DNA from: Gammaproteobacteria bacterium
Lineage (GTDB): Bacteria; Pseudomonadota; Gammaproteobacteria; Enterobacterales; GCA-2746155
NCBI GenBank assembly: GCA_024206355.1
Contig: JAAGZM010000401.1
Coordinates: 1 to 8,158 of the forward strand
Length of the DNA: 8,158 nt
Reading direction: 5' to 3'
Shown: positions 1 through 6,837 of the stretch, one piece after another
How the letters are laid out: each line of letters opens with the position of its first letter
How positions within the stretch are numbered: position 1 is the stretch's first letter
Position numbers and translations under genes: made by a program
The notes under the pieces: generated by a model
Seen by the model: only the letters and a program-made list of their open reading frames with translations
The model's database searches: none
What the model was told of the DNA's origin: nothing

Positions 1-1001
1 AAGACCCTTGTGTCACTGATGCAGATCTCGTTTTAGGTTATCTTGATCCTAATTTCTTCTTGGGTGGCAGCATGAAGCTTGATAAAGATGCTGCAGAGGC
101 TGCTATTGAGAAACAGCTGGCTGAACCTCTAGGCACAACAATGATTGAGTCAGCTTACGGCATTCACGATCTTATTAACGAAACAATGGCAGCAGCAGCC
201 AAGACACATATTGCTGAAAAAGGTGGAAATCCTAATGTGGTTACACTGACTGCCTTTGGTGGAGCCGGTCCTGTACATGCTTATGGTTTAGCTAAAAAGA
301 TTGGTGCACCGATGATTTTGGTGCCACCACTTGCTGGTGTAGGTTCTGCATTGGGTTTCTTTACTGCACCAGTGGCATTCGATCATTCAAGAAGTCATCG
401 TGTTGTTTTAGAAGATGCAGATTTTTCAGAAATTGAAACTCTTTTCAAATCGATTGAAAAAGATTGTACAGAAATTCTTAAAGATTCAGATAGAAGTGAA
501 GAAGTGCTTATTGAACGTACTATGCTGATGCGTTTCGTAGGCCAGGGTGCTGAGACAGATTTATCCATTGAAAATCAATCGTTCGATCAGTGGAGTGTGC
601 AGGAAATTAGAGATCGCTTTGATGATGAATATAAACGTCTGTATGGACGAACATATCCTGAAGCACATGTGGAGTTTGTTACTTTTAAAGTGCGTGCAAG
701 TTTACCAGAGAAACCTTTTAAACTTCCGCAACTGAGTAATCCAGAAGGTAAACTTGAAGACTGTATAAAAGGTACGCGACAAGCGTTCTCAGTGAATAAA
801 AAAGAGTTTATACCCTTTACCGTTTATGATCGTCAAAAGTTGTTTGGAGGCGCAAAGTTTCCAGGACCTGCGATTATTGAAGAGAGAGAGTCCACCATTG
901 TTGTGGGTGAAGATGCCTTGGTATCTGTTGATAAAAATGGCTTTGTCTGGATTGATCTCAGCCAAGGCAAGCACACTAGTCAGAAAGGAGAGTTATTATG
1001 A
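1..1001 (+). CDS. hyuA: HyuA-like subunit (hydantoinase/oxoprolinase/acetone-carboxylase beta family), 5'-truncated
   Basis: This is the C-terminal half of a HyuA-family protein. The frame is open from base 3, so the true start lies upstream; about 332 residues are visible against roughly 680-720 for the family. Visible signatures are VTDADLVLGYLDP near the window start, the glycine-rich FGGAGPVHA (about 255-281) followed by a VPPLAGVGSALG segment (about 318-356) of the actin-like ATPase fold, and the C-terminal domain with MRFVGQGAE (about 528-555) and FPGPAIIEE (about 858-884). Family members use ATP to activate a carbonyl or amide, in N-methylhydantoinase, 5-oxoprolinase, caprolactamase, and acetone or acetophenone carboxylase. 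The stop overlaps the hyuB start as ATGA, which implies translational coupling and a two-subunit complex, presumably cytoplasmic. The exact substrate cannot be read from this half. The TTG at 60 is an internal Leu codon, not a start. Confidence 0.9.
   Translation, partial: DPCVTDADLVLGYLDPNFFLGGSMKLDKDAAEAAIEKQLAEPLGTTMIESAYGIHDLINETMAAAAKTHIAEKGGNPNVVTLTAFGGAGPVHAYGLAKKIGAPMILVPPLAGVGSALGFFTAPVAFDHSRSHRVVLEDADFSEIETLFKSIEKDCTEILKDSDRSEEVLIERTMLMRFVGQGAETDLSIENQSFDQWSVQEIRDRFDDEYKRLYGRTYPEAHVEFVTFKVRASLPEKPFKLPQLSNPEGKLEDCIKGTRQAFSVNKKEFIPFTVYDRQKLFGGAKFPGPAIIEERESTIVVGEDALVSVDKNGFVWIDLSQGKHTSQKGELL
984..990 (+). promoter_or_regulatory. Ribosome binding site for the HyuB-like gene
   Basis: AAAGGAG lies seven bases before the ATG at 998 and inside the end of the HyuA-like gene. 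It is the clearest Shine-Dalgarno site in the window and supports the start that overlaps the upstream stop. Confidence 0.75.
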
Positions 1002-2710
1002 AATTTGATCCAATAACCCTCGAGATTTTATGGCAGCGATTAATCTCTATAGTCGATGAAGCCGATGCTTCTGTGGCTAGAACAGCCTTCTCAAGCCTAT
1101 TACGTGATGCTCATGACTATACGTGCATGTTCACTGATAGTAGAGGTCAGGAATTGGTTCAGGGAACTTTTTGTACACCTGGACAGGCAGGAGCAATGGC
1201 TATTGGTGTTAAAAAGATCATTAATTCTATGCCACTCGACTCCTACAACGAGGGTGATGTTTTTATTATGAACGACCCTTGGAAGTTGGCTGGTCACTTG
1301 AATGATGTTTGTGTGATGAGTCCGATATTCTACAAGGGAAAACCTGTTGCTTTTACAGCTTGCGTGTTTCATCACTCTGATATCGGTGGCCGAGTTTCTT
1401 CTGATAACCGTGAAGTCTTTGAGGAAGGTATTTTTCTACCTGTCACTAAGCTTTATGATGCCGGCAAACTGAACGAAGACGTGCTTAACATGATCTGCTG
1501 GAATGTGCGTACGCCAGAAGAAGTGAGAGGTGACATTCGTTCTCAGGTTGCTGCTAACCATGTTTGTGGTGAGAAAGTCATCGAGATGCTGCAAGATGAG
1601 AAACTGGATAATCTAGATGATCTGGCCGATGAAATTATCAATCGAACTGAAAAGGCTATGCGTGAGGCTATTCAAAAAATCCCTGATGGTAGATATGACT
1701 ATAAAGGCATTATTGAGGGAGCCGGTAATCGGCAGGATATCGATATCAATGTCTCAGTCGAGGTTAAAGATTCAGATATTCTAGTTGATTTTGCAGGTAC
1801 TTCTGATCAGGTGGAGTGGGGGGTAAATGTAGTTTACAACTTTACCTACGCTTATGTATTTATGGCGATAAAAAGTGCTTTCGATCCTGAGATACCGATC
1901 AATGAAGGGGCTATTCGACCGATTAAGATGGTTGCACCTGAGGGTTCTATCGTTAACTGTACTTTCCCTGCTGCCGTTGCAGCAAGAATGCAGGTCGGTC
2001 ATTTTATGACTGAGATGGTATTTAATGCCCTGTCTCAAGCAACTCCAAATAATATTATTGCAGGAAGTGGTGGTACGCCAGCTCAGGCGAATATCATGTA
2101 CGGTAAGAACCATGAAGGCAAAAAATGGCATGTAATGATTATACGAGGTGGTGGGCTTGGAGCTTCTCATAAAGCTGATGGTCATCATTGTGCTATTTTC
2201 CCCGCTAATGGCGCTAACACACCTGTAGAAATCCTCGAAAGTGATACCCCAATCATTGTTGAGTCTAGAGAATTAGTCCCAGATACCGGTGGACCTGGTA
2301 AGCAACGTGGAGGCATTGGACGACGAATGACCATTCGAGTTCAAGATGGTGAGTTTGCTCCACAACAAAAGACAGCAATTGCCGTGCAGGCCGGACGATT
2401 TGTCTATCCGCCAGAAGGTGTTTTTGGTGGCAAGCCTGGAGCTAAAGCAAAGTATCTGAAAAATAAAGATAATGCTGATCCAAGTGGTTTAACATTCTGC
2501 GATATAGGTGATAATATTTCCTTCCACAGTGCGGGAGGAGGAGGATATGGCAATCCTTTTGAGCGTGATATAGAAGACGTCAGGCAAGATGTTATCTACG
2601 AATATGTTACAGCTGAAGGTGCTAAAGATGACTACGGAGTGGTTATTGATCCAGATACATTTAAAGTTGATCAGGATGCAACTGCAAAACTGCGTGGTAG
2701 TGTAGTTTAA
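998..2710 (+). CDS. hyuB: HyuB-like subunit (hydantoinase B/oxoprolinase/acetone-carboxylase alpha family)
   Basis: This 570-residue protein is full length for HyuB (about 520-590). Family blocks appear in order: DPITLEILWQRL at the N-terminus, RDAHDYTCMFTD (36-47), GDVFIMNDPW (86-95), HLNDV (100-104), HHSDIGG (125-131), GIFLPVTKL (144-152), GDIRSQVAAN (178-187), a late PDTGGPGKQRGGIG block, and SAGGGGYGNPF near the C-terminus. H100, D103 and H125 form a His-x-x-Asp...His pattern. As I recall, acetone carboxylase alpha binds its metal with the same spacing, so a metal site is likely (inference). HyuB works with HyuA: HyuA activates the substrate with ATP, and HyuB completes hydrolysis or carboxylation. 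No acetone-carboxylase gamma-type gene is visible. Start at 998 is chosen from the N-terminal family match and the strong ribosome binding site. Function could be lactam or hydantoin hydrolysis or ketone carboxylation. Confidence 0.93.
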   Translation: MKFDPITLEILWQRLISIVDEADASVARTAFSSLLRDAHDYTCMFTDSRGQELVQGTFCTPGQAGAMAIGVKKIINSMPLDSYNEGDVFIMNDPWKLAGHLNDVCVMSPIFYKGKPVAFTACVFHHSDIGGRVSSDNREVFEEGIFLPVTKLYDAGKLNEDVLNMICWNVRTPEEVRGDIRSQVAANHVCGEKVIEMLQDEKLDNLDDLADEIINRTEKAMREAIQKIPDGRYDYKGIIEGAGNRQDIDINVSVEVKDSDILVDFAGTSDQVEWGVNVVYNFTYAYVFMAIKSAFDPEIPINEGAIRPIKMVAPEGSIVNCTFPAAVAARMQVGHFMTEMVFNALSQATPNNIIAGSGGTPAQANIMYGKNHEGKKWHVMIIRGGGLGASHKADGHHCAIFPANGANTPVEILESDTPIIVESRELVPDTGGPGKQRGGIGRRMTIRVQDGEFAPQQKTAIAVQAGRFVYPPEGVFGGKPGAKAKYLKNKDNADPSGLTFCDIGDNISFHSAGGGGYGNPFERDIEDVRQDVIYEYVTAEGAKDDYGVVIDPDTFKVDQDATAKLRGSVV

Positions 2711-2715
2711 AAACT

Positions 2716-2740
2716 GTTACTCTATCTAAAATATAGTAAC
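2716..2740 (+). repeat. Imperfect inverted repeat in the gap between the HyuB-like and acyl-CoA dehydrogenase genes
   Basis: GTTACTCTAT (2716-2725) and ATATAGTAAC (2731-2740) pair at nine of ten positions around a five-base CTAAA loop. The gap 2711-2770 is the longest non-coding stretch in the window. The stem is A+T-rich and no T-run follows, so a classic intrinsic terminator is unlikely. It could be a regulator operator or a processing/attenuation hairpin that separates hyuAB from the downstream block. It could also be chance in A+T-rich DNA. Confidence 0.4.
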
Positions 2741-2770
2741 AAAAGTTATTAAATTTAGCGGAAATCACAT

Positions 2771-3910
2771 ATGAATTTTAATATTGACCATCTAACTGAA
2801 GAACAGCAGCTAATCAGCGATACTTTTAATAAGTTTGTTGACAAAGAAGTAACGCCTAATGCTGAAGCTATTGATGAAAAAGGCGAGTTCCCTATGGAAC
2901 AGTTTATGGCTTTGGCGGATATGGGCTTCTTTCGTTTAAGATATCCTGAAGGATCTGGTGGTGTAGGTGCAGACTTTGTTTCATTTTGCTTAGCGGTTCA
3001 AGCTATTGCTAAAGGTTCTTTATCGTTGGCAGCAGCAGTTTCAATGCAGTCATTGATGGGGACGTACTTTCTACATAAATTCGGCAATGAAGATATCCAA
3101 GAACGACTTTTTCAACCCGCTCTTGATGGCAAGAAAATAGCGGCTATTTGTATTACAGAACCCAATGCTGGAAGTGACCTCTCTTCGATAGGTACATCTG
3201 CAACAAAGGTTGAAGGTGGTTATAGAATTACTGGCCAAAAGATGTGGATTACTTCAGCACCTCTTGCTGACTTTTTTACGGTATTTGCAAGAGCAGGTGA
3301 AGAGAAGAAGCTCACTATGTTTCTTGTAGAGAAAGATTTTGAAGGACTGCACGTTGGTAAGACTATCCATAAAATGGGTTGTTATGCTTTACCAACATCA
3401 GAGGTCGCTTTTGATGACTGTTTTGTCCCTGATTCCCATCGTTTAGGCGAGGAGGGTGAAGGTGAGTTACAACTTAGAGAGATCCTATCGAAAATTCGAG
3501 TAATGACTGGTGCTTTAGCACTTGGTGTTGGTGAAGCCGCTATTACTGCAACCTTAGAATATTCCAATGAAAGAAAGCAATTTGGTAAACCGATTAATCG
3601 TTTTCAAGCTATTCAATTAAAGCTTGGTGAAATGGGAACCGATTGGCGAGCATCAGCTCAGACTGTTTACTATGCAGCAAGACTTAGTGATGAAGGTAAG
3701 TTGACGAAACGAGAAGCAGCCATGTCGAAGTTGTTTGCTACAGAAAGGATCATCGATATTTGTGACAAGGCAACAAGAATATATGGCTCCTATGGTTTTG
3801 CCATGGAGTACCCGGTACAGAGATATTTTCGTGATATTCGTTTCACCCTCTATGGTGGTGGAACCAGTGAAATTTTAAAGATGCTGATTGCTCGTGAAAT
3901 GAGTGTTTGA
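2771..3910 (+). CDS. Acyl-CoA dehydrogenase (FAD flavoprotein) with non-canonical catalytic-base positions
   Basis: A 379-residue protein of normal length for the family, which removes two hydrogens from the alpha and beta carbons of an acyl-CoA and passes electrons to electron-transfer flavoprotein. Visible blocks are the N-terminal helical domain (LTEEQQLISDTF), the beta-domain FAD/substrate motif ITEPNAGSD (128-136) with WITSA (159-163), EVAFDDCFVP (211-220), and the C-terminal helical domain with ERKQFGKPINRFQAIQ (267-282) and GGGTSEI (362-368). Ungapped comparison with medium-chain acyl-CoA dehydrogenase puts Gly363 at the catalytic Glu376 site. The alternative base site of isovaleryl- and long-chain enzymes is Ile242. 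Neither is acidic, so the substrate or even the reaction may be unusual. The ribosome binding site is weak (GCGGA, 2758-2762). The gene is followed after 24 bases by the mutase genes, so its substrate is probably a precursor or product of that rearrangement (inference). Confidence 0.93.
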   Translation: MNFNIDHLTEEQQLISDTFNKFVDKEVTPNAEAIDEKGEFPMEQFMALADMGFFRLRYPEGSGGVGADFVSFCLAVQAIAKGSLSLAAAVSMQSLMGTYFLHKFGNEDIQERLFQPALDGKKIAAICITEPNAGSDLSSIGTSATKVEGGYRITGQKMWITSAPLADFFTVFARAGEEKKLTMFLVEKDFEGLHVGKTIHKMGCYALPTSEVAFDDCFVPDSHRLGEEGEGELQLREILSKIRVMTGALALGVGEAAITATLEYSNERKQFGKPINRFQAIQLKLGEMGTDWRASAQTVYYAARLSDEGKLTKREAAMSKLFATERIIDICDKATRIYGSYGFAMEYPVQRYFRDIRFTLYGGGTSEILKMLIAREMSV

Positions 3911-3922
3911 GTGTAGGAAAAG

Positions 3923-3929
3923 TAGGAGA
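3923..3929 (+). promoter_or_regulatory. Ribosome binding site selecting a GTG start for the mutase small subunit
   Basis: TAGGAGA lies just before the GTG at 3935. The ATG at 3933 is read as ATG-TGA and stops at once, so it cannot be the gene start. The site therefore supports initiation at GTG, which leads straight into the cobalamin-binding sequence. Confidence 0.65.
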
Positions 3930-3934
3930 ATAAT

Positions 3935-4330
3935 GTGAGCAGTGAAAAATTAAAAATTCTAATAGCAAAACCTGGCCTCGACGGTCATGATGTGGGTGCC
4001 AAAGTTGTGGTTCGCGCCTTGATGGATGCAGGTTTTGAAGTTTTCTATACAGGCTTAAGAAAAACTCCTGAAGAAATTGTAAAGATAGCCATAGAGAAAG
4101 AAGTCGATGTACTCGGGCTATCAATCTTATCAGGATCACACATGTCAGTCTGTGAATCGATTAGAGGCTTAATGCCTGAATATGGTTTGAAAGTAAAAGC
4201 ATGGATTGTCGGTGGTAATGTGCCACACAAAGACTTTGATGATCTCAAGGCTTTAGGCGTTTCAGGTGTATTCCCATTTGGAACAAATTTTCAAGCAATG
4301 ATTAATTTTCTTAATGAAGAAGTGAGCTAA
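3935..4330 (+). CDS. Coenzyme-B12-binding small subunit of a two-subunit acyl-CoA mutase
   Basis: This 131-residue protein is a stand-alone cobalamin-binding domain, the size of the small subunits of isobutyryl-CoA, 2-hydroxyisobutyryl-CoA and split methylmalonyl-CoA mutases. It has the base-off/His-on signature: DGHDVG (16-21), whose His18 would replace the dimethylbenzimidazole ligand of cobalt, SIL within GLSILSGSH (61-69), and the IVGGNVP loop (91-97) around the nucleotide tail. The GTG start is preferred because the overlapping ATG reads straight into TGA and the protein begins the family sequence almost at once (KILIAKPGLDGHD). It follows the dehydrogenase by 24 bases and precedes the large subunit by two, so it is surely the partner of that protein. 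It carries adenosylcobalamin and has no substrate specificity of its own. No B12 riboswitch is visible upstream in the window. Confidence 0.95.
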   Translation: MSSEKLKILIAKPGLDGHDVGAKVVVRALMDAGFEVFYTGLRKTPEEIVKIAIEKEVDVLGLSILSGSHMSVCESIRGLMPEYGLKVKAWIVGGNVPHKDFDDLKALGVSGVFPFGTNFQAMINFLNEEVS

Positions 4331-4332
4331 CC

Positions 4333-5922
4333 ATGAAACCTGTAATTAATGAATCAGGCATTGAAGTAAAAACAATTTATACAGCTGAAGATGTCGAAAG
4401 TTCAGGCGGTGAAGCGAGCATAGGAATGTCAGGTGAATTTCCATTCACTCGTGGTATTCACAAAGAAATGTATCGTAAAAGACCTTGGACCATGCGTCAA
4501 TACGCAGGTTTTGGTACGCCAGAAGAAACTAATAAACGTTTTCATTTTTTAATTAAAAATGGCCAAACAGGTCTTAATGTTGCTTTTGATTTACCAACTC
4601 AAATTGGTTTGGATTCTGATGATCCAAGAGCCCATGGTGAGATTGGTCGAGTCGGCATGTCAATCGACAGTCTAAAAGACTTTGAGATAGCTTTTGATGG
4701 AATCGACTTAGATGCAATCACCGTTTCAATGACCATCAATGGCTCGGCTGCTATTATGATTGCCATGTATCTTGCAATGGCAGAAATGCGCGGCTTTGAT
4801 ACAAAAAATCTTCGTGGTACAGCACAAAATGATATTTTAAAAGAGTTTGTAGGTCGCGGAACTTGGATCTTCCCGGTAAAAGAATCGGTAAGGTTAGTTG
4901 GAGACACCATCGAATATTGTGCTAATGAAGCGCCATTTTATAGCCCAGTCAGTGTGTGTGGTTATCACATTCGCGAATCTGGAGCGAACCCTGCTCAAGA
5001 AATTGCTTATGCTTTTGGAATTGCTACAGCCTATATAGATCACGTATTAGAACGTGGAATGGATATTGATCAGTTTGCTTCAAGACTTTCATTTAATTTT
5101 GATATCTACGGTAACTTATTCGAGCAAGTTTCTAAGTTCAGAGCAGCAAGAAGACTTTGGGCTAGAATAATCAAAGAAAAGTATAACGCTAAAAATCCAA
5201 AGTCCATGTGGCTAAGAATGATAGCTGGTGGTGGTGGTGGTGGATTAACCATTGAGCAGCCAGAAAACAATATTATTCGTGGCGCTTATTACGGTTTAAT
5301 CAGTGCACTATCCGGTACTCAAACCATGGCACTTTGTAGTTATGATGAAGCTTATACTATCCCCTCAGAAAAGGCGGCAACACTGTCATTAAGAACTATG
5401 CAGATCATGGCTGATGAGATTGGCCTTTGTGATACCGTTGATCCATTAGGAGGTTCATATTTCATTGAAACAATGACCAATGAAATGGAAGCTAAGATGG
5501 TTGATATCATGGATGAAGTCACAAAAGGTGGCGGAATACTTGATGGTATTACCAAGGGTGATGTGCAAAATGCAGTATCAAAACAAGCTTATCAGATTCA
5601 GAATAAATTGGAATCTGGAGAATATAAGAAGGTTGGCGTTAACTGTTATCGAACAGACGAAGGCGAGCCGGATATTAAATTTCACCCTTTTAAAGATGAA
5701 GATACTCAACATCAATTGAATCGATTGAAAGAAGTACGTGAAACGCGTGACAACGATAAAGTGGATGCAAGTTTAGATAGACTTCTTGAAGATGCGAAGG
5801 CAGGAAAGAATGTCATGCCAGCACTTGTTGAGGCTGTGAAGACTTATGCAACAGTTGGCGAGATGACAAAATGTATGGTTGAAGCATTTGGCCGATACGA
5901 AGAACCCATCAAATTTGATTAA
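4333..5922 (+). CDS. Large (substrate-binding barrel) subunit of a two-subunit coenzyme-B12 acyl-CoA mutase
   Basis: This 529-residue protein matches the N-terminal TIM-barrel part of the methylmalonyl-CoA mutase superfamily, which moves a CoA-thioester carbonyl group between adjacent carbons by a radical mechanism. Family blocks include GEFPFTRGIHKEMYRKRPWT (34-53), RQYAGFGTPEETN (55-67), AFDLPTQIGLDSDDPR (84-99), QNDILKEF (165-172) and CGYHIRESGA (209-218) with catalytic His212. Tyr57 and Arg175 align with Tyr89 and Arg207 of Propionibacterium methylmalonyl-CoA mutase, which recognise the carboxylate. Isobutyryl-CoA mutase has Phe and Gln there and 2-hydroxyisobutyryl-CoA mutase has Ile at the first, so a carboxylated acyl-CoA substrate is favoured. 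However, residues 297-306 (IAGGGGGGLT) replace the usual HTQTSGWSLT-like segment, and 332-338 (MALCSYD) replaces SLHTNxxD. It may be methylmalonyl-CoA mutase, but a related rearrangement on another substrate is likelier. No MeaB-type chaperone or epimerase is in the window. Confidence 0.93.
   Translation: MKPVINESGIEVKTIYTAEDVESSGGEASIGMSGEFPFTRGIHKEMYRKRPWTMRQYAGFGTPEETNKRFHFLIKNGQTGLNVAFDLPTQIGLDSDDPRAHGEIGRVGMSIDSLKDFEIAFDGIDLDAITVSMTINGSAAIMIAMYLAMAEMRGFDTKNLRGTAQNDILKEFVGRGTWIFPVKESVRLVGDTIEYCANEAPFYSPVSVCGYHIRESGANPAQEIAYAFGIATAYIDHVLERGMDIDQFASRLSFNFDIYGNLFEQVSKFRAARRLWARIIKEKYNAKNPKSMWLRMIAGGGGGGLTIEQPENNIIRGAYYGLISALSGTQTMALCSYDEAYTIPSEKAATLSLRTMQIMADEIGLCDTVDPLGGSYFIETMTNEMEAKMVDIMDEVTKGGGILDGITKGDVQNAVSKQAYQIQNKLESGEYKKVGVNCYRTDEGEPDIKFHPFKDEDTQHQLNRLKEVRETRDNDKVDASLDRLLEDAKAGKNVMPALVEAVKTYATVGEMTKCMVEAFGRYEEPIKFD
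5227..5244 (+). repeat. Short GGT trinucleotide repeat inside the mutase large subunit
   Basis: Five GGT codons followed by GGA encode six consecutive glycines (residues 299-304). The run is in frame, so slippage would add or remove whole glycines rather than break the gene. It lies where relatives carry a conserved active-site segment. Confidence 0.8.
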
Positions 5923-5961
5923 TCTTTTATATTAATTTCAGTTTTAACTTTAGGTTTAAAT

Positions 5962-6837
5962 ATGGAAAACATTGAACAATATTATACACCCAGTACCCTT
6001 GCTGAAGCTGTACAGTTACTTGCTAACTGTGAAGGCAATGCAACACTACTTGCGGGTGGAACTGACTTAATGAATCAAGTTAATGCAGGGGCTAAAACCA
6101 TTGCAACTAACTTCATTAACATCAAACGAATTAAAGAGTTAAGTGACATCACAATAACGGATAATAAAATCCGAATTGGTGCCCTGACTTCTATCACTGC
6201 AATTCAACAAAGTGAGTTAATTAAAGAGCAAGCTTCAATTTTGTCGGACACTGCTGATGCCTTTGCAAGTGGACAGATTAGGAATAGTGCAACGATTGGC
6301 GGTAACCTTTGTAATGCCTCTCCAGCGGGTGATGGATGTATTCCATTATTAGCATTAGACGCAGTAGTAGGGCTTTCTTCGTTTGAAAATGGAGAGGTTA
6401 AGACACGTCTACTAGCATTAAAGGATTTCTTTGTTGGACCTGGTAGCACTCAGTGCCATACAAATGAGATATTAAGTTTTGTTGAGTTTGATGCTAAGCC
6501 TGAGGGTATTGGTTTCTTTGAAAAATTTGGTACAAGGCCAGCATTAGATATTTCTATTGTTTCTATTGGATTTCATGCCAGTAAAAACAACAAAACATTA
6601 TCAAATGTGCGTATTGCATTAGGCGCAGTAGGTCCTACACCGTTACGAGCTTATGAAACAGAAAAAGTCATTGAGAATAAAACGTTAAATGATTTAACAC
6701 CTGAATTTATCACCTCTGTAGAAGAAATAATTGCTCAGGAAATTTCTCCCATCTCAGATGTTAGAGGATCGGATTGGTATCGTAAGGAAATGGTTAGTAA
6801 ATTATTGAAGAGGATTTTGAATTATGTCGTTAGATAA
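5962..6837 (+). CDS. FAD-binding medium subunit of a molybdenum hydroxylase (CoxM/HcrB type)
   Basis: This 291-residue protein matches the flavin subunit of xanthine dehydrogenase, CO dehydrogenase and related Mo hydroxylases. It passes electrons from the iron-sulfur subunit to an external acceptor. Its FAD motifs are LLAGGTDLM (29-37) and TIGGNLCNASPAGD (111-124). The C-terminal domain carries IALGAVGPTPLRA (218-230) and ends with the typical SDVRGSDWYRKEM (265-277). The length is usual for CoxM-like proteins. The only cysteines are 23, 117, 126 and 165, with no clustered set, so the extra 4Fe-4S insertion of 4-hydroxybenzoyl-CoA reductase appears absent. This favours a hydroxylase or dehydrogenase over that reductase. 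It starts 39 bases after the mutase gene with only a weak TAGG upstream, and its last 14 bases overlap the next gene. The electron acceptor is unknown. Confidence 0.93.
   Translation: MENIEQYYTPSTLAEAVQLLANCEGNATLLAGGTDLMNQVNAGAKTIATNFINIKRIKELSDITITDNKIRIGALTSITAIQQSELIKEQASILSDTADAFASGQIRNSATIGGNLCNASPAGDGCIPLLALDAVVGLSSFENGEVKTRLLALKDFFVGPGSTQCHTNEILSFVEFDAKPEGIGFFEKFGTRPALDISIVSIGFHASKNNKTLSNVRIALGAVGPTPLRAYETEKVIENKTLNDLTPEFITSVEEIIAQEISPISDVRGSDWYRKEMVSKLLKRILNYVVR
6807..6813 (+). promoter_or_regulatory. Ribosome binding site for the 2Fe-2S subunit gene
   Basis: GAAGAGG lies ten bases before the ATG at 6824, inside the end of the FAD-subunit gene. It supports the overlapping start and coupled translation of the two subunits. 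Confidence 0.5.

Noticed and set aside
1781..2188. A 135-codon open frame on the minus strand inside the HyuB-like gene
   Set aside because: It lies wholly antisense to a strongly supported gene, has no recognisable domain and reads as low-quality composition, so it is a shadow frame.
2532..2573. A strong Shine-Dalgarno-like GGGAGGAGGAGG followed by ATG inside the HyuB-like gene
   Set aside because: The G-rich run encodes the conserved GGGGYG motif, and the out-of-frame ATG at 2547 gives only eight codons before TAG.
2716..2740. Rho-independent terminator
   Set aside because: The stem is A+T-rich and is followed by AAAAG rather than a T-run, so it is listed only as an inverted repeat.
4599..4910. 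A 103-codon minus-strand open frame inside the mutase large subunit, with similar ones elsewhere (for example 1100-1375, 3843-4139, 6204-6449)
   Set aside because: Each is antisense to conserved family motifs and has no family signature of its own.
3935..5922. Assignment as isobutyryl-CoA or 2-hydroxyisobutyryl-CoA mutase because of the split subunits
   Set aside because: Tyr57 and Arg175 match the methylmalonyl-type carboxylate site, not the Phe/Gln pair or the Ile of those enzymes. Split subunits also occur in methylmalonyl-CoA mutases.
5918..5936. ATTAAT repeats around the mutase stop codon as a hairpin
   Set aside because: The stem is six A-T pairs made of a self-complementary word, expected by chance in A+T-rich DNA.
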